NCBI GenBank assembly: GCA_035651635.1
Contig: DASRFK010000101.1
Span: 1 to 64,000 of the forward strand
DNA: 64,000 bases
Source of the DNA: JANXQE01 sp035651635
Lineage (GTDB): Bacteria > Verrucomicrobiota > Verrucomicrobiia > Limisphaerales > UBA8199
Direction: 5' to 3'
The translations under genes were made by a program, and so were the position numbers. Shown piece by piece: positions 8,962 through 17,259 of this stretch. How positions within the stretch are numbered: position 1 is the first letter of the stretch; every line of letters begins with the position of its first letter. The notes under the pieces were generated by a model, which saw only the letters and a list, made by a program, of their open reading frames with translations, searched no databases and was not told the DNA's origin.

Positions 8962-9028
8962 CGTTCGACTCCAAACGTTTTCGATAGGCGCGGAACAAAA
9001 CCGGCCGTCGTTCCTCACACGTTCAACG

Positions 9029-9055
9029 GGAACCGATGTCTCCCATAATGTGTAT
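9029..9055 (+). promoter_or_regulatory. Candidate ECF-type promoter of the cytochrome operon
   Basis: GGAACC at 9029-9034 resembles an ECF -35 element, and GTAT follows about 17 bases later at 9052-9055. The operon encodes an ECF sigma factor, so autoregulation would be expected. The match is short and could be chance. Confidence 0.25.
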
Positions 9056-9106
9056 GAGGATCTTGAGAGTTGGATGGGGTTGGGCTGTTTTTCCTGCGTC
9101 AGCATC

Positions 9107-9907
9107 ATGACGGGCTGGAGAGGCGCTGCCGGTCTCATCTCAGTACTGCTTGCAGTTGCAGGTGTGGCACTTTTGAATTCGTGCTCCACCGAGCCGCTGG
9201 CCCTCACCTCCGCTCCCGAAATTGCCGGCGCAGGTTTCGTCGGCAACAAATCCTGTGCGGAGTGCCACACCAACATCTCCCGGGAATTTGCCGCCAGCCC
9301 ACATTCTCGCATTCACCTGCAGAATATCGAGGCAGCCGGCCAGACCGGCTGTGAATCTTGTCACGGACCCGGCAGCCTCCACGTGTCCAGCGGCGGCGGG
9401 CGCGGCAAATTCATCGTCAACCCGGGCAAAAACCCAGCCGCCTGCTTCGAGTGTCATCGGCCCATTGAAGCCGAATTTCATTTGCCGCAGCATCATCCGG
9501 TGCTGGAACACAAAATGAGCTGCGTTCAGTGCCATGACCCTCACGGACGCGACATCTTCAAACCTGCGGGTGGGCTGGAGCTGGCCCGGCCCAACGAGGC
9601 CTGCGCGGAATGCCATCGCGAGCAAACTCGTCCCTTTGTCTTCGAGCATGCCGCCTTGCGCGAAGGTTGCACCGTTTGTCATTCCGTCCACGGTTCGGTG
9701 AACGCCAAGTTGCTCACCCAGCGGGACTCCAACCTGTGCCTTCGTTGCCATGCGCAGGTCCAGGGACCGAACGTGGCCTCGGGCCAGGTCTTTATTGGGA
9801 ACGTCAACCATACCCAATTCGTGCAAATGCGAGTGGGCTCCTGCTGGTCTTCGGGTTGCCACACCGCCGTTCATGGATCCAACGTGGATATCCGACTGCG
9901 GTACTAG
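9107..9907 (+). CDS. DmsE/MtrA-like multiheme c-type cytochrome, lipoprotein
   Basis: The chosen ATG at 9107 gives 266 residues with a lipoprotein signal peptide ending at the lipobox LLNSC; starts at 9050 (GTG) or 9074 would only lengthen the n-region. Seven CxxCH heme motifs follow (CAEC, CESC, CFEC, CVQC, CAEC, CTVC, CLRC), and an eighth with unusual spacing, CWSSGCH, stands where the last DmsE-family heme lies, just before TAVHGSN. Spacing and the PHG/VHG motifs fit the DmsE/MtrA family of periplasmic or outer-membrane electron carriers; typical members bind ten hemes. The next gene starts 10 bases after its stop, so the two are probably co-transcribed. Confidence 0.9.
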   Translation: MTGWRGAAGLISVLLAVAGVALLNSCSTEPLALTSAPEIAGAGFVGNKSCAECHTNISREFAASPHSRIHLQNIEAAGQTGCESCHGPGSLHVSSGGGRGKFIVNPGKNPAACFECHRPIEAEFHLPQHHPVLEHKMSCVQCHDPHGRDIFKPAGGLELARPNEACAECHREQTRPFVFEHAALREGCTVCHSVHGSVNAKLLTQRDSNLCLRCHAQVQGPNVASGQVFIGNVNHTQFVQMRVGSCWSSGCHTAVHGSNVDIRLRY

Positions 9908-9917
9908 GCCAGCCATC

Positions 9918-12395
9918 ATGAATACCAGGCGCCTTCCCCACACCGCGGCTTCAAGCCGAGCCTGGGAGCCCCGTCGTCCCGCCGGCGTGTTCGGCTCGAT
10001 AACCCGCCGGCGAGACGCCAGCGCTCCCAGGTGGGCGATGGCTCTTCTGTTCACCCATGCCTTAAGCCTATGTGCGGCCGAAATCGATCCGAGCAAGTTA
10101 CCCCCTGCCGCCACCCGGCAGATCGATTTCATTCGCGATGTTAAACCCATTCTCCAAAACCACTGTCTCAAATGTCATTCGGATGAAAAACCCAAAGCTC
10201 ATTTCCGTCTGACTTCGAGAGAATTTGCTCTTAAAGGTGGCGAACACGGCGTCGACATCATTCCAGGACAGAGCGCAAAAAGTCCTCTGATTGCCTATGT
10301 CGCCCGTTTGGATGAGGAAATGGCCATGCCGCCCGAAGGCAGAGGCGAACCGCTTAACGCAGGAGAAATTGGCGTGCTCCGCGCCTGGATCGATCAAGGT
10401 GTAAAGTGGGAGGCCACCTTGAGGGAACCGGCCACGCAATTGTCCATCGTGCCAATCGCAGGCGGAACCGCCGTGCGCGGCGATGCCAAAAAATTCCGGG
10501 AGCTCTATTGGCAGCGCGACGGCTGGGACGGCGGGTTGGACCAGTTCGAGCTCACGGAAAAGCCGGCACCGGATTCAACCATTACCGCCAGCGGCCACGT
10601 TTTGTTGGACGACTACAAAATCAACCTGTCGGCGGAAAAAACCGACCTTGGGTTTGCGCGCTTCGGCTGGTCTCAATTTCGAAGATACTACGATGACACC
10701 GGCGGTTATTATCCGTTGTTTTCTCCTTCGACTTTCAGTTTGGACCGCGACTTGCACATGGACATCGGCCGGGCCTGGACCGAGGTCGGGCTTACTCTGC
10801 CACATTGGCCAAAGATCGTCGTGGGATACGATTACCAGTACCGCGACGGTACCGAATCGACCCTGCACTGGGGACCCGTGAGCGCGGGCGCCACCACGCG
10901 CGATATCTACCCGGCCTTTGAGACCGTATCGGAAAAGACCCACACATTTAAGGTCGATCTTGAGTATGACGTGGCGGGGGTAACCTTGAGCGACAATTTC
11001 CGCGCGGAGTGGTACCGGTTGGCGACTTACTCCGTCAATGAAAGCGGCTACACCCTCGGTGCCTCCGGCATGTCCCTCACCACCGCCGACGACCGCCAAA
11101 AATATTTCCAGGGCGCAAATACTTTTCACCTCGAGAAACAACTCACGGGTTGGTGGCTGGCTTCCGGCGGTTTTTTGTATAGCCACCTCAGTAGTGACGG
11201 CGCTATGGACGTCGTCACGCTGAATCCAACTTTTCTGAATCCCATCCCCGGAGCCCCCGGCTGGGACTCGCAATCCATCCAACTGGAACGAGAATCCAGC
11301 GTCTTCAGCCTTAGCTCGCTGCTGGGCTCATGGGAAGGCCTGACCATCTCACTGGGCGCCCAAAGTGAATGGACCCGGCAGCAAGGCTTCACCATGGCCG
11401 CTGTCACGAACGTGCTGCCGTTTGCGTCTTTCATGATTGCCCCTGAAACTCTTAACGCCAACCTGGACCGCTCGATTTTCACTCAAGACCTCGGCCTCCG
11501 ATTTACCAGAATTCCTTTCACGACCATTTTTGCCGATGTTCGTTTCCAGCAGGACGATTTGGGTGAGTACGACGCGGAGCAGGGCGGCTTGACCGAGTTT
11601 TTGCGCCGAACCGACATGCAATCGGACCTCAAAGATTTCAGGGTGGGATTCAATACCTCACCCTGGCGGCGCCTCTCGTTGAGCGGGGACTTCCGACGTT
11701 ACGAAAACACCACCGATTACGACACGCTGTTTAAAGAGCCGTCAACTTTGCAAGGATATCCCGCTTTCATCCGCTGGCGTGATTTGCTTTCCCAGGAAGC
11801 CCAAACCAAGCTGTCGTTCCAGGTCAGCGCCTGGCTCAAAACCTCTTTTACTTATCAATGGCTCAAAAACCATTATCGAACCGCAACCGATCCCGTCGAT
11901 GGCCCCGGCCCAAATGCCCCCGGCGGCATTTCTCCCGGCGAGAGCCTGCTGGCCGGTACGTATGATTCCCAAATTGCGAGCCTCAATGCCACTCTCACGC
12001 CCTGGCGCAGGTTGTTTTTCTCCACCACCTTCTCCTTCCAGCACGCGCGTACCCAAACCGACGCCAATGGCGCCCCCGCCATCGCGCCTTACGTGGGCAA
12101 TATCTACAGTATCCTGCTGAACGGGACTTACGCGTTAAACGATGGTACCGACCTGATAGCGGGTTATTCCTTTTCGACGGCCGATTTTTCCCAGGACAAT
12201 TTCGCTCAAGGCTTGCCTTTGGGCGCTCATTACCATCAGCATGCGGTGCAAGCGGGCTGTCAGCGCAAGTTGGGCAAAAACAAAAACATCGGGTTGCAAT
12301 ATCGCTATTACAGCTATAGCGACGCCGGTCTTGGCGGGGCCAATGACTTTGCGGCGCACGCCCTTTTTGCCACCTTTGCCTGGCGTTTACCGTGA
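9918..12395 (+). CDS. PSCyt1 cytochrome domain fused to an MtrB/PioB-like outer-membrane beta-barrel
   Basis: From the ATG at 9918 the protein has 825 residues; an alternative start at 10038 gives a cleaner signal peptide (ALLFTHALSLCAAE) and may be the true one, since the intervening bases look like a GC-rich inverted repeat. After cleavage comes a single-heme PSCyt1-type domain with RDVKPILQNHCLKCHSDEK (first heme Cys about residue 83), MPPEG and the closing VLRAWIDQGVKW. The remaining 650 residues are rich in alternating aromatic beta strands and end in FATFAWRLP with a terminal aromatic/hydrophobic pattern, as in porins. Given the DmsE-like cytochrome next door, the barrel is most likely an MtrB/PioB-type conduit; the barrel assignment is inference from pattern and context. 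Confidence 0.8.
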   Translation: MNTRRLPHTAASSRAWEPRRPAGVFGSITRRRDASAPRWAMALLFTHALSLCAAEIDPSKLPPAATRQIDFIRDVKPILQNHCLKCHSDEKPKAHFRLTSREFALKGGEHGVDIIPGQSAKSPLIAYVARLDEEMAMPPEGRGEPLNAGEIGVLRAWIDQGVKWEATLREPATQLSIVPIAGGTAVRGDAKKFRELYWQRDGWDGGLDQFELTEKPAPDSTITASGHVLLDDYKINLSAEKTDLGFARFGWSQFRRYYDDTGGYYPLFSPSTFSLDRDLHMDIGRAWTEVGLTLPHWPKIVVGYDYQYRDGTESTLHWGPVSAGATTRDIYPAFETVSEKTHTFKVDLEYDVAGVTLSDNFRAEWYRLATYSVNESGYTLGASGMSLTTADDRQKYFQGANTFHLEKQLTGWWLASGGFLYSHLSSDGAMDVVTLNPTFLNPIPGAPGWDSQSIQLERESSVFSLSSLLGSWEGLTISLGAQSEWTRQQGFTMAAVTNVLPFASFMIAPETLNANLDRSIFTQDLGLRFTRIPFTTIFADVRFQQDDLGEYDAEQGGLTEFLRRTDMQSDLKDFRVGFNTSPWRRLSLSGDFRRYENTTDYDTLFKEPSTLQGYPAFIRWRDLLSQEAQTKLSFQVSAWLKTSFTYQWLKNHYRTATDPVDGPGPNAPGGISPGESLLAGTYDSQIASLNATLTPWRRLFFSTTFSFQHARTQTDANGAPAIAPYVGNIYSILLNGTYALNDGTDLIAGYSFSTADFSQDNFAQGLPLGAHYHQHAVQAGCQRKLGKNKNIGLQYRYYSYSDAGLGGANDFAAHALFATFAWRLP

Positions 12396-13003
12396 CGGGA
12401 TCGATGACGCCATCAGAAACCTGCGATGTGACCGGAACCTTTGTGTCAGCTCACAGCTCATACGATCAAGCTGGCCACCGGCCCGAGTTGAATTTCGAGC
12501 GGCTCGTGGAAATCCACTATGGCCCGCTGTTTCGATTCGCCATGAGTCTGACCAGAACGGATGCGGATGCCAGCGACCTGGTCCAGGATACCTTCCTGGC
12601 CTGGGCTGCCAAAGGCCACCAGTTGAGGGATCATACCAAAGTAAAAGCCTGGCTCTTCACCACTTTGCATCGCCGCTTCCTGGAATCACAGCGGCGCATC
12701 GTGCGCTTCCCGCAAATCTCCATCGATGATGCGGACCAGGATCTCCCCAAAATCGAGCCTGGCCTGGTCCAGCAAATGGATGCCCAGACGGTCGTAAAGT
12801 TGTTGGCTCAGGTGGATCCCCAGTTTCAAGCCGCTGTCGCTTTGTTTTACCTCGAAGATTATTCTTACAACGAGATTGCCGCCATCCTCGAAGTGCCACT
12901 GGGCACGGTCAAATCCCGTATCGCGCGCGGCATCGCCCAGCTCCGAACGCTGGTCTCGAACACCGTGCGGCCGCAGAGCTTTTCCGAGGAGGAACCATCG
13001 TGA
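12392..13003 (+). CDS. ECF-type RNA polymerase sigma factor
   Basis: The GTG at 12392 overlaps the stop of the preceding gene by four bases; an ATG four codons later (12404) is an alternative. The 203 residues contain sigma region 2 (YGPLFRFAMSLTRTDADASDLVQDTFLAW) and region 4 (FYLEDYSYNEIAAILEVPLGTVKSRIARG). There is no region 1 or 3, which places it in the extracytoplasmic-function group. Translational coupling with the barrel upstream and the membrane protein downstream suggests that it controls this operon. The signal is unknown; a redox or envelope cue would fit. Confidence 0.93.
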   Translation: MTGSMTPSETCDVTGTFVSAHSSYDQAGHRPELNFERLVEIHYGPLFRFAMSLTRTDADASDLVQDTFLAWAAKGHQLRDHTKVKAWLFTTLHRRFLESQRRIVRFPQISIDDADQDLPKIEPGLVQQMDAQTVVKLLAQVDPQFQAAVALFYLEDYSYNEIAAILEVPLGTVKSRIARGIAQLRTLVSNTVRPQSFSEEEPS

Positions 13004-13752
13004 GCCCGGACGAAGCCAAAGAGATTCTCCTGCTATACCGGTCCGGAACCGCGGATGAGCATGACGCGCAGGTTGTCGAGGCCCTGCAGTTGGCCAGGCA
13101 GGACCCTGCCCTGGGCGAGTGGTTTGCCCGTCAGCAGGCATTTCAGCAGGCAATGCGGGCACGCTTTCGCGAAATCGAAGTTCCCCAAAGCCTTAAAGCA
13201 GCTTTGTTGGAGAGGCAAAGAATTGTTCACCCGCTGCAGCATTTTTGGCAGCGGCCAGTCTGGATGGCCGCGGCCGCCATATTCCTCGCCCTTTTTTCCC
13301 TGACTATCGTCTGGTTCCGTCCGTCGGTTCCTGACCGCTTCAGCCACTACCGCCAGAGCATGGTCAGCGAGGCCGTCCGAAACTACGGCATGGACTTGGT
13401 GACGCAGGACCCGAAGGAACTTCGAGAATTCATCGCTCAGCGCGGCGCACCCGCCGACTACGATCTGACGGGCGGATTGGCAAAACTACAGCTCAAGGGC
13501 GGCGGCCTCCTGCGTTGGCGCGGCAATCCCGTCAGCATGGTCTGCTTTGATCGCGGCACAGGAACGACCCTGTTTCTCTTTGTCCTGAAACGCTCAGCCG
13601 TGAAGGACCCACCTCCGGCCCCCACAAGCCATGCCGATTTGGCTCAGGTCGACGGCCTGATGACCGCGAGTTGGACAGAGGGTAGCGATACCTATGTCCT
13701 TGCCGGACCCGCCGAGCCAAACTTTGCGGAAAAGTATCTCTCTAACCGGTAG
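13000..13752 (+). CDS. Putative membrane-bound anti-sigma factor
   Basis: The GTG at 13000 overlaps the sigma gene stop by four bases and is preceded by a strong GAGGAGGA ribosome site. The 250-residue protein has a helical cytoplasmic N-terminal domain of about 85 residues, one membrane helix at about 88-106 (WMAAAAIFLALFSLTIVWF) and a periplasmic C-terminal domain containing LLRWRGNPVSMVCFDRGTG. This topology and the coupling to an ECF gene are typical of anti-sigma factors. The HxxxCxxC zinc motif of ZAS proteins is absent, so the N-terminal domain is of another type. Confidence 0.75.
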   Translation: MSPDEAKEILLLYRSGTADEHDAQVVEALQLARQDPALGEWFARQQAFQQAMRARFREIEVPQSLKAALLERQRIVHPLQHFWQRPVWMAAAAIFLALFSLTIVWFRPSVPDRFSHYRQSMVSEAVRNYGMDLVTQDPKELREFIAQRGAPADYDLTGGLAKLQLKGGGLLRWRGNPVSMVCFDRGTGTTLFLFVLKRSAVKDPPPAPTSHADLAQVDGLMTASWTEGSDTYVLAGPAEPNFAEKYLSNR

Positions 13753-14047
13753 GACCAGTAGCACCCATCCGTTCACGCTCAACTCCGAGGTTCTTAACAT
13801 CGTTCCCGCGCGGTTTTGGCTCAGGCCACATGAAAACAGGTGGTTTCGCGTCCGATAACGTTATCGATTGCCATCAAGAGCAGGTTTCGCCTTCAATTCA
13901 TCATTAATCCCAACATTAAGTTGAGAGGCCCCGGAAAGAAACTTCCGAACCTGCAATCCACAATCCGAAAGCCCCCGGGTTTTGCCCCAATCGCGTAAAG
14001 TCATTCCAGTCTTACGTTTTTAATAAGAAAGAAACATAGGAGACCAT
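13753..14047. other. Intergenic region upstream of the CsbD gene
   Basis: No gene or repeat is evident. The 20 bases before the CsbD ATG contain AGGAGA as a ribosome site. A GATAACGTTATC palindrome at about 13854-13865 could be a regulator site. I found no good sigma-70 promoter. Confidence 0.35.
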
Positions 14048-14239
14048 ATGAATAAGCTCGAAATGAAGGGCAATTGGAACATCGCCAAGGGCAAACTGAA
14101 GAAGAAATGGGCCAGCTTGACGGACGATGACCTGCGCTTCGACGAAGGCCAGGACGACGAATTGATCGGTCGAATTCAGAAACGGACCGGCCAAACTCGC
14201 GAGCAAGTTGAAAAAGCGATCGACGAAGCCTTCTCGTAA
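14048..14239 (+). CDS. CsbD family stress-response protein
   Basis: The 63 residues match the CsbD family over their whole length: MKGNWNIAKGKLKKKWASLTDDDL near the start, then GQDDELIGRIQKRTGQTREQVEKAI. CsbD-like proteins are small, acidic, soluble proteins commonly induced under general stress; their molecular role is unknown. An AGGAGA ribosome site lies seven bases before the ATG and a factor-independent terminator follows 50 bases after the stop, so the gene is a single-gene transcription unit. Confidence 0.93.
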   Translation: MNKLEMKGNWNIAKGKLKKKWASLTDDDLRFDEGQDDELIGRIQKRTGQTREQVEKAIDEAFS

Positions 14240-14286
14240 TCGCGGGAGTGGACGCCGGTAGGCCTACGTGGCCGACCGGGCGACCT

Positions 14287-14324
14287 CAGGGCCGGCGGTG
14301 AGCCGTCGCCCTGGGGGCTTTTTT
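14287..14324 (+). terminator. Rho-independent terminator of the CsbD gene
   Basis: CAGGGC...GCCCTG arms form a GC-rich hairpin around a GTGAG-containing loop, with slight mismatch inside, followed by GGGGCTTTTTT. Confidence 0.75.
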
Positions 14325-14483
14325 GAGTACGGATTTGCACCCTGAAAGGCACCAGAGATTCATCCGATAATTTCCCCAGCGCCGTAGACGTGGTTTTCTT
14401 CCATTCATCCTAACCGGGGTTGACGTTTCCCGCTCGTGCACGAACGCCTTGACTCTGGCGAAGTGGAGCGCTCTGCTGCCCAT

Positions 14484-15398
14484 ATGCATTTTCCAAGCTC
14501 CCAGTGGGTCGCGTCGTTCCTGACATTCTCGACCGCCTTCTGCATTTCCGCAGCCGAGCCGTCTTTGGTGCTGCCGTTGTGGCCCGGCACAGCTCCCGGA
14601 GATAAGGCACTCGTGGGCGAAGAGCAGGATCAAACCAAACCAAGTGATAACCTGGTCGCCGGCCAGCGTTTGATCCGCTTGGGTAATGTCTCAAAGCCTA
14701 CGCTCTCCGTCTATCAACCGCTGGCCGACAAAAGGACCGGCACGGCCGTCGTGGTATGCCCCGGCGGCGGATACCAGATCCTGGCGATGGACCTGGAAGG
14801 AACTGAGGTTTGCCACTGGCTTAATTCCATCGGAGTGACCGCTGTTCTATTAAAATATCGCGTTCCCAAACGCGCGGGTCTGGAGAAACACACCGCCGCC
14901 TTGCAGGACGCGCAACGAGCGCTTGGAATAGCGCGCCAACAAGCCCCCAACTGGGGCATCGATCCTAAACGGATCGGCGTGTTGGGCTTCTCAGCTGGCG
15001 GACACCTTGCGGCCTTGGCCAGCAATGATTGGGACCCTCGCACATACCCATCGGTCGACGCCGCGGACTCGACTAGTTGCCGGCCCGATTTCACGATCTT
15101 AATCTATCCCGCGTATCTCACTCTCAAAGACCAGGGCGATCGTGTCGCACCGGAACTGAATGTGACTTCAAATACTCCGCCGACATTCATCGCGATGGCC
15201 GAAGATGATCCAATCCGAGTCGAGACGGCGCTATTCTACGCCGCGGCGCTTAAAAAAGTGAACGTGTCATTTGAACTCCACGTGTATCCATCGGGGGGCC
15301 ATGGATACGGGTTGCGTCCAACCAAAGACCTGGTGACGACCTGGCCACAGCGAGCGGCTGACTGGATGCGCAGCCGAGGATTGCTGCAGGCCGATTAA
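14484..15398 (+). CDS. Secreted alpha/beta hydrolase, carboxylesterase-like
   Basis: The ATG at 14484 gives 304 residues beginning with a signal peptide (WVASFLTFSTAFCISAAEP); a GTG at 14436 would add 16 residues before it. The core is an esterase of the BD-FAE/acetylxylan-esterase-like type: oxyanion motif VVVCPGGGY, nucleophile elbow GFSAGGH, an acid in AMAEDDPIRVE, and a catalytic His in YPSGGHGYG. Such enzymes deacetylate plant polysaccharides or cleave feruloyl esters, probably in the periplasm. The exact substrate cannot be read from sequence. It is convergent with the nucleotidyltransferase downstream. Confidence 0.88.
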   Translation: MHFPSSQWVASFLTFSTAFCISAAEPSLVLPLWPGTAPGDKALVGEEQDQTKPSDNLVAGQRLIRLGNVSKPTLSVYQPLADKRTGTAVVVCPGGGYQILAMDLEGTEVCHWLNSIGVTAVLLKYRVPKRAGLEKHTAALQDAQRALGIARQQAPNWGIDPKRIGVLGFSAGGHLAALASNDWDPRTYPSVDAADSTSCRPDFTILIYPAYLTLKDQGDRVAPELNVTSNTPPTFIAMAEDDPIRVETALFYAAALKKVNVSFELHVYPSGGHGYGLRPTKDLVTTWPQRAADWMRSRGLLQAD

Positions 15399-15450
15399 CT
15401 TCTCGCCTTCTATCTCAAATAGCTCGTCTGTCGCCGGAGAATTCCGCCGC

Positions 15451-15486
15451 AGTTTTAACGTTTAAAACGTCTTAACGTTTAAACGC
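15451..15486. repeat. AT-rich double repeat with AACGTT cores
   Basis: TTTTAACGTTTAAAACG is followed two bases later by TTAACGTTTAAACG. Both units are near-palindromic. It lies between the convergent esterase and nucleotidyltransferase genes and might be a bidirectional terminator or a protein-binding site. Confidence 0.55.
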
Positions 15487-15506
15487 CATCAACCAGTTCC
15501 TGCCGT

Positions 15507-16259
15507 TCACTGGCCTGTGCGCAACTGCTGCAACACCTCCGGATCGCGCACATCAACCCAGCGGCCTTCAATTTCCAGGCCGGCGATTTTATGTCCGGCC
15601 GCCAACATGGCGCTGATTGCATCAGTCAGCTCGTATTCGCCACGCGGGGATGGCTCCAACCTTGCCGTGAACTCGTACACGGCGGGCTTGAAGATGTAGA
15701 TCCCGGCATTGTACCACACCGGCTCGCCGGGCTTGAGCCGGCCCACGCGGCGCAATTCATCGAGTTGGGCCGTTGATGGTTTTTCGACCAGACATTCAAG
15801 GCAAAATTGCTCATCGAAAAAGTCCAGCCCCCCCTTGGTAACGTCCTGACCGCGTGTGACGGTAATCACGCCGGAGAAGTTGCCCCGGTTAAAACGCTCG
15901 ATCATCCGCTGATACGTCGCCGGTGGCACCAGGATGTCGCCGTAGGTCAAAAGGAACGGGGAATCGGCGACAAACCGGGCAGCCGCTTCCGGAGCTTTGC
16001 CGGTACCGTTTTGTACCAATTGCCTCCCATAGCTGATTCGAGCATTCCACCTTGAACCGTCCCCGAAATGGTTTTCAATGACTTCTGCTTTGAAGCCGGT
16101 GACAATGAACACGTCTCGAATGCCGGCGGCCACGATGCCCTCCAGGATGAATTCCAGGATTGGTTTGCCGTCCCGAGCGTGGAGCATCGGTTTGGGCACC
16201 TCGTTGGTCAGTTCGCGCATGCGAGTGCCCTTGCCTGCCGCTAGAATTACAGCTTTCAT
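15507..16259 (-). CDS. Sugar-phosphate nucleotidyltransferase
   Basis: The 250 residues start with the nucleotide-binding signature MKAVILAAGKGTRMRELTNE followed by PKPMLHARDGKPILEF, typical of the RmlA/GlmU-N family. LTYGDIL supplies the metal-binding Asp. The enzyme should activate a sugar phosphate with an NTP for polysaccharide or cell-wall synthesis in the cytoplasm; the sugar is unknown. The ATG at 16259 has a GAGTGGA ribosome site; a GTG two codons upstream is possible. The gene begins right after the PHP phosphatase stop, so both form an operon. Confidence 0.9.
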   Translation of the reverse strand: MKAVILAAGKGTRMRELTNEVPKPMLHARDGKPILEFILEGIVAAGIRDVFIVTGFKAEVIENHFGDGSRWNARISYGRQLVQNGTGKAPEAAARFVADSPFLLTYGDILVPPATYQRMIERFNRGNFSGVITVTRGQDVTKGGLDFFDEQFCLECLVEKPSTAQLDELRRVGRLKPGEPVWYNAGIYIFKPAVYEFTARLEPSPRGEYELTDAISAMLAAGHKIAGLEIEGRWVDVRDPEVLQQLRTGQ

Positions 16260-16265
16260 TTCCAC

Positions 16266-17066
16266 TCAGAATTTTACTACTTCCCGCCGGCGTTTGGAAA
16301 ACCGCAGACAGTGGGTATATCCGGCATTGCGGGCCAAAGCCACCGCCTCACTCAAATTCAGGCCAACCTCAGTAACCGCGTGCGCGTCGGACCCGAACGT
16401 AATGGGGACGCCCGCCGCCTGGGCCAGGCGCACAATGGCGGGGCTGGGATAGATCTCTTTGCAATCCTTGCGCAGGCCCGCCGTATTCAGCTCAATGGCC
16501 ACCTCATGCCGCCGTGCTGCTTCCAAAAAACTGGTGAATAATCCAGTGCAGTTTGCCTTTGGGTAAAAGCTGAATTTTTTGCACAAGTCCGCATGGCCAA
16601 TGATGTCGAACAGTCCCGATTGGGCGGCCCTGGTCAATCGTTCAAAATAGGCGGTCCAGACTTCCAGGGCGTCGCGCGATTTCCATTCAGAAAGCTGTGT
16701 TGGATTGTCGATCGCCCATGATTCTGAAATGTAATGAACCGACCCGATGAAGTAATCCCAGGGATATCGCTGCGCCAGGTCTTTAATCCAGTCCTCGTAA
16801 CCCGGCAAATAATCCACCTCCAATCCCAGCTTGATCGCCAAGTTTGGGAACTCTCGGCGCGCCTGTTCAACCCGTTGGACGTACAGGTCGAGTTCTGATG
16901 CCTTCATGCGCCAATCATCAAAATCGTCCCGGGGCATGGGGTTATGGTCTGAGAAGCCCATTTCAGTCAATCCCGCGCGCACCGCCTGCGCCGCCAGCTC
17001 GATGGGCTCGCCGCTGGCGTGACGGCACAACGGCGTGTGCGTGTGATAATCGGCCGGCAATGGCAT
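16266..17066 (-). CDS. PHP-domain histidinol-phosphatase (HisJ family)
   Basis: The 266-residue protein starts with the PHP metal motif DYHTHTPLCRHASGEP, followed by GFSDHNPMP, GLEVDYLPGYE, IGSVHYI, IGHADLCKKF, ELNTAGLRK and FGSDAHAVTEVG, which together supply the His/Asp/Glu ligands of the trinuclear metal site. These contexts match the HisJ/HisK branch, which dephosphorylates histidinol phosphate in histidine synthesis. It is co-directional with the nucleotidyltransferase, so another phosphoester substrate is possible. Confidence 0.88.
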   Translation of the reverse strand: MPLPADYHTHTPLCRHASGEPIELAAQAVRAGLTEMGFSDHNPMPRDDFDDWRMKASELDLYVQRVEQARREFPNLAIKLGLEVDYLPGYEDWIKDLAQRYPWDYFIGSVHYISESWAIDNPTQLSEWKSRDALEVWTAYFERLTRAAQSGLFDIIGHADLCKKFSFYPKANCTGLFTSFLEAARRHEVAIELNTAGLRKDCKEIYPSPAIVRLAQAAGVPITFGSDAHAVTEVGLNLSEAVALARNAGYTHCLRFSKRRREVVKF

Positions 17067-17114
17067 GACGGAATTTATGGAAACCGGGTGCGCGCGCCAA
17101 CGTTTTTTGGTTCG

Positions 17115-17132
17115 GACTCGTCGGAGCGAGTC
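17115..17132. repeat. Short perfect hairpin
   Basis: GACTCG and CGAGTC flank a six-base loop in the 193-base gap between the divergent PHP and GYF genes. Nothing else was recognised in that gap. Confidence 0.45.
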
Positions 17133-17259
17133 GTTAAAGGTTGGGAAGATTTAATCCTGCAACCTGTAACTTGCAACCCCATCCCGGTTCGGCTTGCGGT
17201 CACCGGGCGGATGGCTTACAAGCTACCTCGTCCGAGGCCGGCGCAGCACCACCTAACTT

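Noticed and set aside
9140..10171. 343-codon minus-strand frame
   Set aside because: It is antisense to the cytochrome gene, whose CxxCH motifs prove the plus strand is coding.
17067..17259. Possible tRNA or small RNA in the gap before the GYF gene
   Set aside because: The hairpin present does not extend to a cloverleaf and no TTCGA/T-loop with acceptor pairing was found.
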